From Dactylosporangium siamense (GTDB lineage Bacteria > Actinomycetota > Actinomycetes > Mycobacteriales > Micromonosporaceae), in contig NZ_BONQ01000118.1 in the NCBI RefSeq assembly GCF_016862795.1, positions 1-64,000 of the forward strand: a DNA stretch of 64,000 bases, given 5' to 3'. Numbering within the stretch: the stretch's first letter is position 1; each line of letters starts with the position of its first letter. Shown here one piece after another: positions 1 to 12,968 of this stretch. Made by a program: the position numbers and the translations under genes. The notes beneath the pieces were generated by a model. That model made no database searches, was not told the origin of the DNA, and saw only the letters and a program-made list of their open reading frames with translations.

Positions 1-270
1 CCACGAGTCGGCAGCCGGCCACGCGACGCCCTCGGGCCACGCGACGTCGGCTGGCCACGAGTCGGCAGCCGGCCACGCGACGCCCTCGGGCCACGCGACA
101 CCGGCCGGTCACGAGACGGCAGCCGGCCGCGCGGTGCCTGCTGGCCATGCGACGCCGGCCAGCCATGCGACGCCCTCGGGCCACGCGACGCCGTTGGCCC
201 ACGCGACAGCGGCCGGTCACGAGCCGGCAGCCGGCCGCGTGACACCCGCTGGCCGCCACGCCGCCGTCGC
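1..270 (+). repeat. 18-bp in-frame tandem repeat (GHATPS-type hexapeptides)
   Basis: About fifteen degenerate 18-bp units run from the window edge, with a higher-order 54-bp period visible in the first 108 bases ([18 protein letters not shown] twice). No stop codon interrupts the yvcK frame, which suggests that it is translated as an N-terminal tail or was made by expansion in the coding frame. Confidence 0.85.
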
Positions 271-1258
271 AACCCCCGGCGCGGCCCGGCGGCCGGTGCG
301 GGTCGTCGCCTTCGGCGGGGGCCACGGCCTGTCCGCCTCGCTCCGCGCGCTCCGCCTCATCCACCAGGACATGCCCCTGGACATCACCGCCGTCGTCACC
401 GTCGCCGACGACGGGGGGTCCAGCGGGCGGCTGCGCGCGACCCGCGACATCCTGCCGCCGGGCGACCTGCGGCAGGCGCTCGCCGCGCTCGCCGACGAGG
501 AGGCGATCGCCGAGGTGTTCCAGCACCGGTTCGCCGGCAGCGATGACCTCGCCGGGCACCCCGTCGGCAACCTCGTCCTGTGCGCGCTGATGGAGCTCGC
601 CGGTGACCCGGTCGTCGCGCTGGACCAGGCGGCCGAGATGCTCCGCTGCGACGGGCGGGTCCTGCCCATGTCCCGGCAGCCGCTGCACATCGAGGCGGAC
701 CTGTCCGAAGGTGGCGAGGTCGTCACCGTACGCGGTCAGCACGCCGTCGCCGTCACCCTCAAGACGATCGACCGGGTCCGGTTGGTGCCGGCGACGCCCG
801 AGGCCTGCGTCGAGGCGGTGCGGGCGACCACCGACGCGGACTGGTTGCTGTTCGGGCCCGGATCGTGGTTCACCAGCGTGATTCCGCACCTGCTGGTGCC
901 GCAGCTCGCCGCAGCGATCTCCATGAGTGGAGCGAAGCGCCTGGTCACACTGAACCTCGCACCCGACAGTGAAACGACTGGATTGACCCTGCCGGAACAC
1001 CTTGCCGCCCTGCGTCGTTACCTACCTGGGTTACATGTCGATGTAGTTCTTGCCGACGGGAAAGCCGTAGGCGACCCCGAACCGGTCCATCGTGCGGCAG
1101 AATCGCTGGGTGCCCGTCTGGTGCTCGCGCCGGTGGCCGTCGCGGACGGAGCACCGCTGCACGACCCGCACGCGCTGGCGACAGCCTTGGAACCACTGCT
1201 GAGCAGCACGACCGACAGTTCGATTGAGCCCCGCGAGGTGACGACAGAATGGCGATGA
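134..1258 (+). CDS. yvcK: YvcK/CofD-like gluconeogenesis factor with repetitive N-terminus
   Basis: UDP-sugar-binding Rossmann-like protein of the YvcK family, linked in bacteria to carbon metabolism and cell shape. The conserved core begins about residue 55 ([18 protein letters not shown]) and includes [10 protein letters not shown] and [11 protein letters not shown]. The first ~50 residues are degenerate hexapeptides of GHATPA/GHESAA type, an in-frame 18-bp repeat that stays open to the left edge of the window, so the true start is uncertain: upstream of base 1, GTG 134, or GTG 239 (which would give a more usual ~339 aa). A rapZ gene normally lies just upstream. The stop overlaps the start of whiA. 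A rare TTA leucine codon occurs at 1031-1033. The identity is firm; the start is not. Confidence 0.88.
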   Translation: MPAGHATPASHATPSGHATPLAHATAAGHEPAAGRVTPAGRHAAVATPGAARRPVRVVAFGGGHGLSASLRALRLIHQDMPLDITAVVTVADDGGSSGRLRATRDILPPGDLRQALAALADEEAIAEVFQHRFAGSDDLAGHPVGNLVLCALMELAGDPVVALDQAAEMLRCDGRVLPMSRQPLHIEADLSEGGEVVTVRGQHAVAVTLKTIDRVRLVPATPEACVEAVRATTDADWLLFGPGSWFTSVIPHLLVPQLAAAISMSGAKRLVTLNLAPDSETTGLTLPEHLAALRRYLPGLHVDVVLADGKAVGDPEPVHRAAESLGARLVLAPVAVADGAPLHDPHALATALEPLLSSTTDSSIEPREVTTEWR

Positions 1259-2229
1259 CCGCTGCGGTCAAGGACGAGCTGAGCAGGGTGGACGTAGCCA
1301 AACCCTGCTGCCGGCGCGCCGAGATGGCCGCGCTGCTCCGCTTCGCGGGCGGGTTGCACATCGTCTCCGGCCGGGTGGTCGTCGAGGCCGAGCTCGACAC
1401 CAACGCGGCCGCCCGCCGGCTGCGGCGGGAGGTTTCCGAGGTTTACGGGTACCAGAGCGAAATTCACGTTCTTGCCTCTGGTGGTCTGCGCAAGGCCAGC
1501 CACTTCATCGTCCGGGTGGTCAAGGACGGCGAGGCGCTCGCCCGGCAGACCGGCCTGCTCGACGTCCGTGGCCGGCCCGTCCGCGGCCTGCCGCCGCACG
1601 TCGTCTCGGCGAACATGTGCTGCGCCGTCGCGGCCTGGCGAGGCGCGTTCCTGGCGCACGGCTCGCTGACCGAGCCGGGCCGCAGCTGCGCGCTGGAGAT
1701 CACCTGCCCCGGCCCCGAGGCCGCGCTCGCCCTCGTCGGCGCCGCCCGGCGCATCGGCATCACCGCGAAGGCCCGCGAGGTCCGCGGCGTCGACCGCGTC
1801 GTGGTCAAGGACGGCGACGCGATCGCCGCGCTGCTCACCCGGATCGGCGCGCACCAGAGCGTCCTCACGTGGGAGGAACGCCGGGTCCGCCGCGAGGTCA
1901 GGGCCACCGCCAACCGGCTCGCCAACTTCGACGACGCCAACCTGCGCCGCTCCGCCCGCGCCGCCGTGGCCGCCGCCGCCAGGGTCGCCCGCGCGATGGA
2001 GATCCTCGCCGAGAACGCCCCCGAGCACCTGTTCAGCGCCGGCACCCTGCGCCTGGAGCACCGGCAGGCCTCCCTGGAGGAGCTGGGTGCCCTCGCGGAC
2101 CCGCCGCTCACGAAGGACGCGATCGCCGGACGCATAAGGCGTCTGCTCGCCCTCGCCGACAAGCGCGCCCGCGACCTCGGAATCCCGGACACCGAATCCG
2201 CCGTCACCCCGGAGATGCTGGTCAGCTGA
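1249..2229 (+). CDS. whiA: DNA-binding protein WhiA
   Basis: Sporulation/cell-division regulator WhiA, 326 aa, the usual length for actinobacteria. The N-terminal part (about residues 1-210) is the LAGLIDADG-endonuclease-like domain that has lost cleavage activity in this family. The C-terminal ~90 residues form the HTH ([25 protein letters not shown] region). In sporulating actinomycetes WhiA works with WhiB to switch from hyphal growth to septation. ATG 1249 and ATG 1255 are both possible starts; the second gives an exact ATGA overlap with the yvcK stop. Translational coupling with yvcK is likely. Confidence 0.96.
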   Translation: MAMTAAVKDELSRVDVAKPCCRRAEMAALLRFAGGLHIVSGRVVVEAELDTNAAARRLRREVSEVYGYQSEIHVLASGGLRKASHFIVRVVKDGEALARQTGLLDVRGRPVRGLPPHVVSANMCCAVAAWRGAFLAHGSLTEPGRSCALEITCPGPEAALALVGAARRIGITAKAREVRGVDRVVVKDGDAIAALLTRIGAHQSVLTWEERRVRREVRATANRLANFDDANLRRSARAAVAAAARVARAMEILAENAPEHLFSAGTLRLEHRQASLEELGALADPPLTKDAIAGRIRRLLALADKRARDLGIPDTESAVTPEMLVS

Positions 2230-5585
<3,356 letters not shown>

Positions 5586-5588
5586 GCG

Positions 5589-6371
5589 ATGGCGGAAGCG
5601 ACAGGCCGCCGGCCGCTCATGGCCGGCAACTGGAAGATGAACCTCAACCACCTCGAGGCCATCGCCCTGGTGCAGAAGCTGGCGTTCAGCCTCAACGAGC
5701 AGCAGCTGACCGACGTCGAGGTGGTCGTGCTGCCGCCGTTCGTCGACATCCGCAGCGTGCAGACGCTGACCGACGGCGACAAGCTGCTCATCGGCTACGG
5801 CGCGCAGGATGTGTCGCAGCACAAGTCGGGCGCGTACACGGGCGAGATCTCCGGCGCGATGCTGGCGAAGCTCGGCTGCCAGTACGTCGTGGTCGGGCAC
5901 TCGGAGCGCCGCCAGTACCACAACGAGGACGACGCGCTCGTCAACGCCAAGGTGAAGGCGGCGCTCGCGAACGGCATCGCCCCGATCCTGTGCGTCGGCG
6001 AGGGCCTGGCGGTCCGCGAGGCCGGCGAGCACGTGGGCTACACCCTCGCGCAGCTCGACGCCGCGCTCGAGAAGATCAAGACCGACGAGGTCGAGAAGAT
6101 CGTCGTGGCGTACGAGCCGGTCTGGGCCATCGGGACCGGCAAGGTCGCGACCCCGCAGGACGCGCAGGAGGTCATCGGCGCGATCCGGACCCGCCTCGCG
6201 GAGAAGTACACCGGCGGCACCGCCGACCGGATCCGCATCCTCTACGGCGGGTCGGTCAAGCACGACAACGTGGCCTCGATCATCGAGCAGCCCGACATCG
6301 ACGGCGCGCTCGTCGGTGGCGCCAGCATCGATGCGGAGGGTTTTGTCCGCATCTGCCGTCTCGGCAAGTAA
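5589..6371 (+). CDS. tpiA: Triose-phosphate isomerase
   Basis: Interconverts dihydroxyacetone phosphate and glyceraldehyde 3-phosphate; 260 aa TIM barrel. Visible motifs: AGNWKMN with the substrate-binding lysine, VVGHSERR with the electrophilic histidine, and [13 protein letters not shown] with the catalytic glutamate. It begins three bases after the pgk stop and ends the glycolytic operon ahead of a strong hairpin terminator. Confidence 0.97.
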   Translation: MAEATGRRPLMAGNWKMNLNHLEAIALVQKLAFSLNEQQLTDVEVVVLPPFVDIRSVQTLTDGDKLLIGYGAQDVSQHKSGAYTGEISGAMLAKLGCQYVVVGHSERRQYHNEDDALVNAKVKAALANGIAPILCVGEGLAVREAGEHVGYTLAQLDAALEKIKTDEVEKIVVAYEPVWAIGTGKVATPQDAQEVIGAIRTRLAEKYTGGTADRIRILYGGSVKHDNVASIIEQPDIDGALVGGASIDAEGFVRICRLGK

Positions 6372-6383
6372 CCGCTTCTCAAC

Positions 6384-6427
6384 GCAGCGTCGCGCGGTCC
6401 GGATTCGGGCCGCGCGACGCTGTTTTG
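6384..6427 (+). terminator. Rho-independent terminator of gap-pgk-tpiA
   Basis: Perfect 13-bp arms CAGCGTCGCGCGG (6385-6397) and CCGCGCGACGCTG (6410-6422) with a 12-nt loop, followed by TTTT. It lies 13 bp after the tpiA stop. Confidence 0.88.
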
Positions 6428-6587
6428 TATCCCACCCCACGTTCCGCACGGTGTGAACGCCGCCTAAAGTGGCCTGGTCCGCAGCCCCGACACCGGGTTG
6501 CCGGACGTACCCGCGCACCAGCTCGCGCGGGATTCAAGCCAAGGCCACCCGCCACGAACGGGTCGACCATGACGAGTGGGGACGAGC

Positions 6588-8288
6588 ATGCACGGCAAGC
6601 GTTTCGTTGCGTCGTTGGTCGGTCTGTCCCTGCTCGCCACGGCGGGGTGCAGCGACGCCGGCGCCGAGAACCAGCCGCAGCCGCCGAAGACCGGCGGGAC
6701 CCTCCGCGTCGTCGTCAGCGCCAAGCCGGCCCACCTGGACCCGCAGCGCATCGCGACCGCGACCGAGGCCAACGTCAGCCGCCTCACCACCCGGACCCTC
6801 ACCACGTTCCGCTCCGAGCCCGGTGAGGCCGCCAGCGAGATCGTCGGCGACCTGGCCACCGACGCCGGCCGCCCCAGCGAGGGCAACCGGGTCTGGGACT
6901 TCCAGCTCAAGGACGACATCCGCTGGGAGGACGGCTCCCCGATCACCTGCGCCGACGTGAAGTACGGCGTGGAGCGCAGCTTCTCCAGCCTGTTCAGCGT
7001 CGCCCAGCCGTACGCGAAGACGTACCTCGCCGGCACCGACAACTACGCGGGCCCGTTCGTCGGCGGCAACAACAACGGCAAGGGCCTGCAGTCCGTGCAG
7101 TGCGTCGACAACCGCAACATCAAGTTCACGCTGTCCCAGCCGGTCGGCGACTTCGGCTACACCGCCGCCATGTCCGTGTTCGCGCCGGTCCTCGCCAAGC
7201 AGGACACCAAGGGTGAATACGACAAGAAGCCGTTCTCCAACGGGCCCTACAAGCTGCAGGAGAACTCCGACCAGCAGCTCGTCTACGTCCGCAACCAGTA
7301 CTGGGACCGCAAGACCGACAGCGTCCGCAAGGCGTACCCCGACAAGATCGTGATCGAGGCCAACGGCGACCTGCCGACCGTCACCTCGAACCTGATCCAG
7401 AGCGAGGGCGACTGGGCGGAGACGATCGACCTGGACAAGAACGTCGCCCCGAACTTCGTCCAGCAGGTCGTCAACGACGCCGCGCTGTCCGCCCGCGCGG
7501 TCCAGGGCAGCTACGGCGGCATCCGGTACCTGTCGCTCAACACCAAGCGGATGCCCGAGCTGGACTGCCGGCGGGCCCTCGTCTTCGCCTTCAACAAGCG
7601 CAAGTTCCGCGCGGCCCTCGGCGGCTCCGTCTTCGGCGACTACGCCAACACGATGATCGCCCCGCAGCTGAAGGCCCACAAGGACTTCGACCTGTACGAC
7701 AGCACCGCCAACGTCGAAGGCAAACCCGACGTGGCGATGAAGCTGATGGACGACCAGCGCAACAAGGGCAAGCCGTGCGCCACGACGCTCACCCTGGCCA
7801 TCCCGGAGCAGAAGGACATCCGGCGCCTCGCCACGACCATGGTCGAGACGTATCAGCAGATCGGCATCCAGATCAAGGTCAACGGCATCGACCCGGAGAC
7901 GTACTTCGACGTCATCGGCAACCCCGCCAACGCCAATGACCTGCTGTGGGCCGGCTGGATCCCGGACTGGGCCAACGGCTCCGCCGTCATCCCGCCGCTG
8001 TTCGACGGCCGGCTGATCCCGACCAAGGCCAACGCCACCAACAACCAGAACTACGCGCTGCTCAACGACCCCGAGATCAACAACGACATCACCGCGGCCC
8101 TGGAGGAGTCGGTGCCGGAGCGGCAGTACCGGCTCTGGGGCGAGCTCGACGAGAAGATCGCGAGCCGGGCCGTCTCCATCCCGATCATCTACATGAAGGC
8201 CCTGCGGATGTCCGGCAACAAGGTCCGCGGCGGCTTCATCCACCCGCAGTTCGGCCAGCCCGACCTGTGTGCCCTGGGCCTCGTCTAA
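6588..8288 (+). CDS. ABC transporter substrate-binding lipoprotein, family 5 (peptide type)
   Basis: Secreted lipid-anchored binding protein of the SBP_bac_5 (oligopeptide/dipeptide/nickel) family, 566 aa. The N-terminus is a lipoprotein signal with lipobox LLATAGC, followed by the mature start KTGGTLRVVVSAKPAHLDPQ. ATG 6588 is chosen; an in-frame GTG four codons upstream lies in the purine-rich GTGGGGACGAGC that can act as ribosome binding site. No permease or ATPase genes adjoin it, so it is an orphan receptor between the glycolytic operon and secG; substrate unknown. Confidence 0.87.
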   Translation: MHGKRFVASLVGLSLLATAGCSDAGAENQPQPPKTGGTLRVVVSAKPAHLDPQRIATATEANVSRLTTRTLTTFRSEPGEAASEIVGDLATDAGRPSEGNRVWDFQLKDDIRWEDGSPITCADVKYGVERSFSSLFSVAQPYAKTYLAGTDNYAGPFVGGNNNGKGLQSVQCVDNRNIKFTLSQPVGDFGYTAAMSVFAPVLAKQDTKGEYDKKPFSNGPYKLQENSDQQLVYVRNQYWDRKTDSVRKAYPDKIVIEANGDLPTVTSNLIQSEGDWAETIDLDKNVAPNFVQQVVNDAALSARAVQGSYGGIRYLSLNTKRMPELDCRRALVFAFNKRKFRAALGGSVFGDYANTMIAPQLKAHKDFDLYDSTANVEGKPDVAMKLMDDQRNKGKPCATTLTLAIPEQKDIRRLATTMVETYQQIGIQIKVNGIDPETYFDVIGNPANANDLLWAGWIPDWANGSAVIPPLFDGRLIPTKANATNNQNYALLNDPEINNDITAALEESVPERQYRLWGELDEKIASRAVSIPIIYMKALRMSGNKVRGGFIHPQFGQPDLCALGLV

Positions 8289-8339
8289 TCCAGTAAGCTT
8301 CGGCGGTAGCTTTCCGCCCACCGAGAGGACGACCGCGCC

Positions 8340-8597
8340 ATGACGGCGTTCGCCTACACCCTGATCGTGCTGCTCCTCATCACGAGCGTCCTGCTCACCT
8401 TGCTCGTGCTGCTGCACCGCGGCAAGGGTGGTGGCATGTCGAGCATGTTCGGCGGTGGTGTCTCATCCAGCCTGGCCGGCTCCTCGGTCGCTGAGAAGAA
8501 CCTCGACCGCTACACGCTGCTGGTCGGCATCATCTGGTTCGCCTGCATCATCGGACTTGGCCTCTGGCTGAAAATTGTCCAGAATGCTGGTGTCTGA
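8340..8597 (+). CDS. secG: Preprotein translocase subunit SecG
   Basis: Small membrane subunit of the SecYEG channel, 85 aa. Two transmembrane segments (about residues 5-27 and 58-78) flank a glycine-rich loop (GGGMSSMFGGG) typical of SecG. ATG 8340 follows GAGAGGACGA. Its position after tpiA is common in actinobacteria. A hairpin with a T-run follows. Confidence 0.93.
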   Translation: MTAFAYTLIVLLLITSVLLTLLVLLHRGKGGGMSSMFGGGVSSSLAGSSVAEKNLDRYTLLVGIIWFACIIGLGLWLKIVQNAGV

Positions 8598-8620
8598 ACA
8601 CGCTCCGCGTTCTACACTCA

Positions 8621-8660
8621 TGCGCGCGGTCCGGTCGACGGCCCGCGCGCAGGTGTTTTT
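8621..8660 (+). terminator. Terminator after secG
   Basis: Stem GCGCGCGG (8622-8629) pairing with CCGCGCGC (8643-8650), 13-nt loop, then GTGTTTTT at 8653-8660. It lies between secG and rbpA, giving rbpA its own transcription unit. Confidence 0.75.
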
Positions 8661-8719
8661 CGCCCACACTCCTGCCTCCGCACGACGTCGCACCCCCCGA
8701 CGAACAGGAGCGAGCAGCC

Positions 8720-9058
8720 GTGGCAGCTGGTAACGCCATCCGCGGGACCCGAGTCGGTTCCGGCCCGATGCGCTGGGCCGAACGCGGTGAACAGGCCCCC
8801 CGCCGCAGCATCACCTACTGGTGCGCCAACGGGCACGTGACCGAGCCCGCCTTCGCCGCCGAGATCACGCCCCCCGCCACCTGGGACTGCCCCCGGTGCG
8901 GACTTCCGGCGGGTCAGGACGAGCAGGCCCCGCCGGAGCGCCCCCGCACCGAGCCGTACAAGACCCATCTGGCCTACGTGAAGGAACGCCGCTCCGAAGA
9001 GGACGGCGAGGCGATCCTGGCCGAGGCGCTCGCCCGCCTCCGCCAGCGCCGCAACTAG
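8720..9058 (+). CDS. rbpA: RNA polymerase-binding protein RbpA
   Basis: Actinobacterial transcription factor that binds RNA polymerase and group I/II sigma factors and stabilises open complexes; 112 aa. N-terminal GGNAIRGTRVGS-like tail (here AAGNAIRGTRVGS), a core zinc-ribbon-like domain with WCANGH and CPRCG, then the basic linker and sigma-interacting helix (YKTHLAYVKERRS...). GTG 8720 follows AACAGGAGCGAG. Confidence 0.95.
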   Translation: MAAGNAIRGTRVGSGPMRWAERGEQAPRRSITYWCANGHVTEPAFAAEITPPATWDCPRCGLPAGQDEQAPPERPRTEPYKTHLAYVKERRSEEDGEAILAEALARLRQRRN

Positions 9059-9720
9059 CCCAGCACCCGGTTCGTCGGCCGACCCGTCGGGCCGGCCGAC
9101 GGGTGCCGCCCTGATCAACCGCCGGCAACGCCGTCTGTGCGACCCCAGCCGGGATCCAACGCGGATCGAAGCCCGGCCCGCCCGCCGAAGCCGCGGGCGC
9201 CCGCTGGCTGTCCACGAGGGCGGGTCTTCGGTTCCGTCCGCTCGCCCGTTGATCCGCCTGGCGATCGAAGGCGTGTCCCGGTCGTGTGGATGGCCAGAGC
9301 TGTCCTTCGATCACGGCCGCGGGGCGCATCGAAGGCGGCACGGCTGCCGCGGGAGCTGCAGGCACGCAGTCCGCCCTCGGCCGATTCCAGCGGGCGCTCG
9401 GATTCCATGATCCGGAAGGGTTCGGGCAGCGGCCAGGAGTCGCGGAGCGAAGACTCCCGACTGCTCGTCAAAGAGCCGGGGACGCGGGAACGCCTGTCCC
9501 GGCGTTCCCGCGTCCCCGGATAAGCCTTTCTGCGAACTTCGTCCAGCCCTCGGAGCGGATCTTCCTGGTGATCGAAGCCGCGGGCCGGCCGTCCTTCGAC
9601 CACGGCGGCAAGATCGCAGGACTTCGCTGGTCGTCCACGCGGCCCCCTGGCGGCCGGCCCGGAGCGTCACCTCCGCGGCCGGTGGTGCGCAAGGACCACC
9701 GGAGGAAGGCGCGGCGCGGG
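9059..9720. other. 660-bp gene-free region with dispersed palindromes
   Basis: Lies between the convergent rbpA and pgl genes. No gene is recognised. It holds two members of the dispersed repeat family: GATCGAAGG (9263-9271) with CCTTCGATC (9304-9312), and GTGATCGAAG (9569-9578) with CTTCGACCAC (9593-9602). A GGGGACGCGGGAACGCC / GGCGTTCCCGCGTCCCC inverted pair at about 9478-9520 can form a long perfect hairpin. Confidence 0.65.
9478..9521. terminator. Long perfect hairpin between convergent genes
   Basis: GGGGACGCGGGAACGCC (9478-9494) is repeated inverted as GGCGTTCCCGCGTCCCC (9503-9519), a 17-bp stem with a short loop and no T-run. It could act as a bidirectional intrinsic terminator for rbpA and pgl, or be another mobile-type palindrome. 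Confidence 0.5.
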
Positions 9721-10425
9721 CTACGAGCGTGGCGCCAGGGCGTCGGTGTCGACCAGCCACAGCGTCCGCTCGCGGCCGTGCACCTTCGCCGCGGGCAGCG
9801 ACGCCGCGCCGTTCAGCGCCTCGCGCACCGCGTCCGCCTTGCCGGCGCCCGACGCCAGCAGCCACACCTCGGCCGCCGTGTTGAGGGTCGGCAGCGTGAG
9901 GGTGAGGCGGACCGGCGGTGGCTTCGGGCTGTCGTGGACGTCCGCGACCGGCCGGGGGTCGGTGAGCGCCGGGTACCCCGGGAAGAGCGACGCCACATGG
10001 CCGTCCTCGCCGACGCCCAGCAGGACGACATCAAAAACAGCGGCGGCGAGCGAGTCCGCGTAGGCCGACGCCGCCGCGGCGGCGTCGACACCGTCGGCCG
10101 CGGGCATCGGATGCACCCGGTCCGGGTCGACCGGCAGGGAGGACAGGAAGGCCTCGCGGGCCTGGGTCTCGTTGCGGTCGGGGTCGCCGGAGGGCAGGAA
10201 CCGTTCGTCGCCCCACCAGAACTCGACCCGGGACCAGTTGACGGCGTCGCGGGCCGGGCTGTCGCGGACCGCGGCGTAGATCTTGGCGGCGATGCGGCCA
10301 CCGGTGAGGACCACGGATGCGACGCCCCGCTCCGCCTGCGCGTCCGAGAGCCGGACGATCAGGCGGGCGGCGACGGCCTCGGCGAGCAGCTGAGGGCTGG
10401 CATGGTTGTGTACGACGGCGGTCAT
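9721..10425 (-). CDS. pgl: 6-phosphogluconolactonase
   Basis: Hydrolyses 6-phosphogluconolactone in the oxidative pentose phosphate pathway; 234 aa. Family signatures are FWWGDERFLPSGDPDRNE in the middle and LLGVGEDGHVASLFPG further on. The ATG start overlaps the opcA stop by four bases. Last gene of the - strand operon tkt-tal-pgi-zwf-opcA-pgl. Confidence 0.95.
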   Translation of the reverse strand: MTAVVHNHASPQLLAEAVAARLIVRLSDAQAERGVASVVLTGGRIAAKIYAAVRDSPARDAVNWSRVEFWWGDERFLPSGDPDRNETQAREAFLSSLPVDPDRVHPMPAADGVDAAAAASAYADSLAAAVFDVVLLGVGEDGHVASLFPGYPALTDPRPVADVHDSPKPPPVRLTLTLPTLNTAAEVWLLASGAGKADAVREALNGAASLPAAKVHGRERTLWLVDTDALAPRS

Positions 10426-11429
10426 GAAGCGACGGGCTCCAGGGGAGTGGCCTCGGGACGCTCGGCGAGTGCCGGGTCCTTCCAGATGTGCACCCGCGGC
10501 GCGAGCCGCTCGTCGAGGCTGCTCCGGCCGGTCGCGGCCGCGAGCGCCGCCGCGTAGGGCTGGTCCGGGTCGAGGCGGCGCAGCTCCTCGGCGAGCTCCT
10601 CGCCGAGCGGACGGCGGCTCAACGGCAGGATCCGGTCGGACTGGCCGGTGCGCTGGAGGGTGGCGATGCCGGCGTTGAGGTCGCGGATGAGGTTCATGGT
10701 GCTGCCGTCGGCGAGCTCCAGGTTCACCGCCTCCATGATCTTGCCCTGGCCGCTGCGGCGGGTCGGGTGGACGCCGAGCCGGGCCTCGAGCCAGCCGCCG
10801 AGCAGCGGCGCGGTCGGGTCCGTGTCCGGGGCGATGATCTCGACCGCCTTGACGCCGATGTTGGTGGCGTCGAACGCGCCGGCGAGGAGCGTGCGCCACG
10901 GGGTGATGCGGGACCAGGACAGGTCGGTGTCGCCGGGCACGTAGTCGTCGGCGCGGATGCGCAGGTTGCCGACGGGGTCCGCGGCCTGGGCGCTGTCGGT
11001 GATGCGGCGGTCCGCGACGACACCGAGCGGGTCGTACGCGATCCGCTCCGGCGGGGCGCACTGCCACCAGGTCACCACCGGCACGTCCGGGGCGAGCAGC
11101 GGCATGACGACCGACTCGGCGTGCAGCGCGAGGCGGCCCTGCATGCGCATGACGACCGCCTCGCACGGGCCGAGGCGGCCCCCGACGACGATCTCCGCGT
11201 CGAGGCGGGACCGCTGCTGGGTGACGTCGGCGCGCACGATGATGAGCAGCCGGCACGGGTGCGCGGACGCGGCGATGGTCGCGGCCGCCTCCGCCTCCCG
11301 GACCTGCCGTTCGTCGACGACGGCGACGAGCGTGAGCGCGAGGCCGCTGGTGAGGCCCCCGGCGCTGCGGCGCTCGTTCGCGAGGGCCTTGACGACCTCG
11401 ATACCGGTGGTGTCCCAAAGTCCGATCAT
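10422..11429 (-). CDS. opcA: Glucose-6-phosphate dehydrogenase assembly protein OpcA
   Basis: 335-aa OpcA, required for assembly and redox activation of G6PDH in cyanobacteria and actinobacteria. The N-terminus MIGLWDTTGIEVVKAL and the central VVTWWQCAPPERIAYDPLG are family hallmarks. It follows zwf with a 16-bp gap and overlaps pgl, consistent with one transcript. Confidence 0.95.
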   Translation of the reverse strand: MIGLWDTTGIEVVKALANERRSAGGLTSGLALTLVAVVDERQVREAEAAATIAASAHPCRLLIIVRADVTQQRSRLDAEIVVGGRLGPCEAVVMRMQGRLALHAESVVMPLLAPDVPVVTWWQCAPPERIAYDPLGVVADRRITDSAQAADPVGNLRIRADDYVPGDTDLSWSRITPWRTLLAGAFDATNIGVKAVEIIAPDTDPTAPLLGGWLEARLGVHPTRRSGQGKIMEAVNLELADGSTMNLIRDLNAGIATLQRTGQSDRILPLSRRPLGEELAEELRRLDPDQPYAAALAAATGRSSLDERLAPRVHIWKDPALAERPEATPLEPVAS

Positions 11430-11445
11430 GACGTGAATCCCCCCA

Positions 11446-12963
11446 CTAGGCCCGGCGCCAGGCGCGGCCCTCGCGGGCCAGCATCTCGTCAGCTGCTCGC
11501 GGACCCCACTCGCCCGCGCGGTACGGCTCGGGCGTCGAACCCGCCCACGCCTCCTCCAGGGGGTCGATGACGTTCCAGCTCGCCTCGACCTCGGCCGAGT
11601 CGGGGAACAGCGTCTTGTCGCCGACGAGGACGTCGAGGATGAGCCGCTCGTACGCCTCGGGGCTGGCGTCGGTGAACGCCTCGCCGTACTGGAAGTCCAT
11701 CGCGATGTCGCGGACCTCCATCGTCGTGCCGGGGACCTTCGAGCCGAACTTCAGCATCACGCCCTCGTCGGGCTGGACCCGGATGACCAGCTGGTTGTGC
11801 CCGAGCATCTCCACGTCGGTCTGGTGGAACGGCAGGTGCGGCGCCTTCTTGAAGGAGATCGCGAGCTCGGTGACCCGGCGCGGCATGCGCTTGCCGGCCC
11901 GGACGTAGAACGGCACCCCGGCCCAGCGGCGGTTCTGGACGCCGAGGCGCATCGCCACGTACGTCTCCGTCTTCGACTCCTCGGGGACGTCCTTCTCCTC
12001 GAGGTAGCCGGGGACCCGCTCGCCCGCGACCCAACCGGTCAGGTACTGCCCGCGAACCGTGTTGGTGAACACGTCCGTGGGCACCGTGATCGCATTGAGG
12101 ACCTTGAGCTTCTCGGTGCGGATCGCGGTCGCGTCGAACGCGGTCGGCTCCTCCATCGCGACGAGCGCGAGGAGCTGCATCAGGTGGTTCTGCACGACGT
12201 CGCGGGCGGTGCCGACGGTGTCGTAGAACCCGGCGCGGGTGCCGATGCCGACGTCCTCGGCCATCGTGATCTGCACCGAGTCGACGTAGTTGGAGTTCCA
12301 CACCGGCTCGAACAGGTTGTTCGCGAAGCGCAGCGCCAGGATGTTCTGGACCGTCTCCTTGCCCAGGTAGTGGTCGATGCGGAACACGTCCTGCGCGGTG
12401 AACGCGTCGTCGACGAGGTCGTTGAGCTGCCGGGCCGTGGTCAGGTTGTAGCCGAACGGCTTCTCGACCACGACGCGCCGCCAGCCGCCGGACTTCGCGT
12501 TGTCGGACATGCCGGTGCGTTCGAGCTGCTTGAGCACGACCGGGAACGCCGACGGCGGGATCGACAGGTAGAACGCCGCGTTGCCGGGGATGCCGGACTC
12601 GTCGTGCAGGTCGGAGAGGGTCTGCGCCAGGTGGTCGAACGCGGCGTCGTCCTCGAACGAGCCGGGCACGAACTTGATGTTGCCGGCCAGCCGGGACCAC
12701 ACCTCCTCCCGCCACGCGGTGCGGGCGCCGCTCTGCGCGGCCTTGCGGGCGAGGTCCTCGAAGTCGCCGTCGCCCCAGTCGCGCCGGGCGAAGCCGAGCA
12801 CCGCGAAGCTTGGCGGCAGCAGACCCCGGTTGGCCAGGTCATAGACCGCCGGGATGAGCTTCTTGCGGGCAAGGTCACCGGTGACACCGAAGATGACCAG
12901 CGCGCACGGCTCGGGAATCCGAGGCAGTCGCCGGTCCTGCGGGTCCCGCAAGGGATTGGTCAT
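11446..12963 (-). CDS. zwf: Glucose-6-phosphate 1-dehydrogenase
   Basis: Oxidises glucose 6-phosphate with NADP; 505 aa. The Rossmann motif IFGVTGDLARKKL lies near residue 25 and the active-site RIDHYLGKE near the middle. ATG 12963 is chosen because GGAGGG precedes it; the frame stays open upstream through the pgi-like gene, but that part reads as a shadow. The start is five bases after the pgi-like stop. Confidence 0.96.
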   Translation of the reverse strand: MTNPLRDPQDRRLPRIPEPCALVIFGVTGDLARKKLIPAVYDLANRGLLPPSFAVLGFARRDWGDGDFEDLARKAAQSGARTAWREEVWSRLAGNIKFVPGSFEDDAAFDHLAQTLSDLHDESGIPGNAAFYLSIPPSAFPVVLKQLERTGMSDNAKSGGWRRVVVEKPFGYNLTTARQLNDLVDDAFTAQDVFRIDHYLGKETVQNILALRFANNLFEPVWNSNYVDSVQITMAEDVGIGTRAGFYDTVGTARDVVQNHLMQLLALVAMEEPTAFDATAIRTEKLKVLNAITVPTDVFTNTVRGQYLTGWVAGERVPGYLEEKDVPEESKTETYVAMRLGVQNRRWAGVPFYVRAGKRMPRRVTELAISFKKAPHLPFHQTDVEMLGHNQLVIRVQPDEGVMLKFGSKVPGTTMEVRDIAMDFQYGEAFTDASPEAYERLILDVLVGDKTLFPDSAEVEASWNVIDPLEEAWAGSTPEPYRAGEWGPRAADEMLAREGRAWRRA

Positions 12964-12968
12964 CACAC

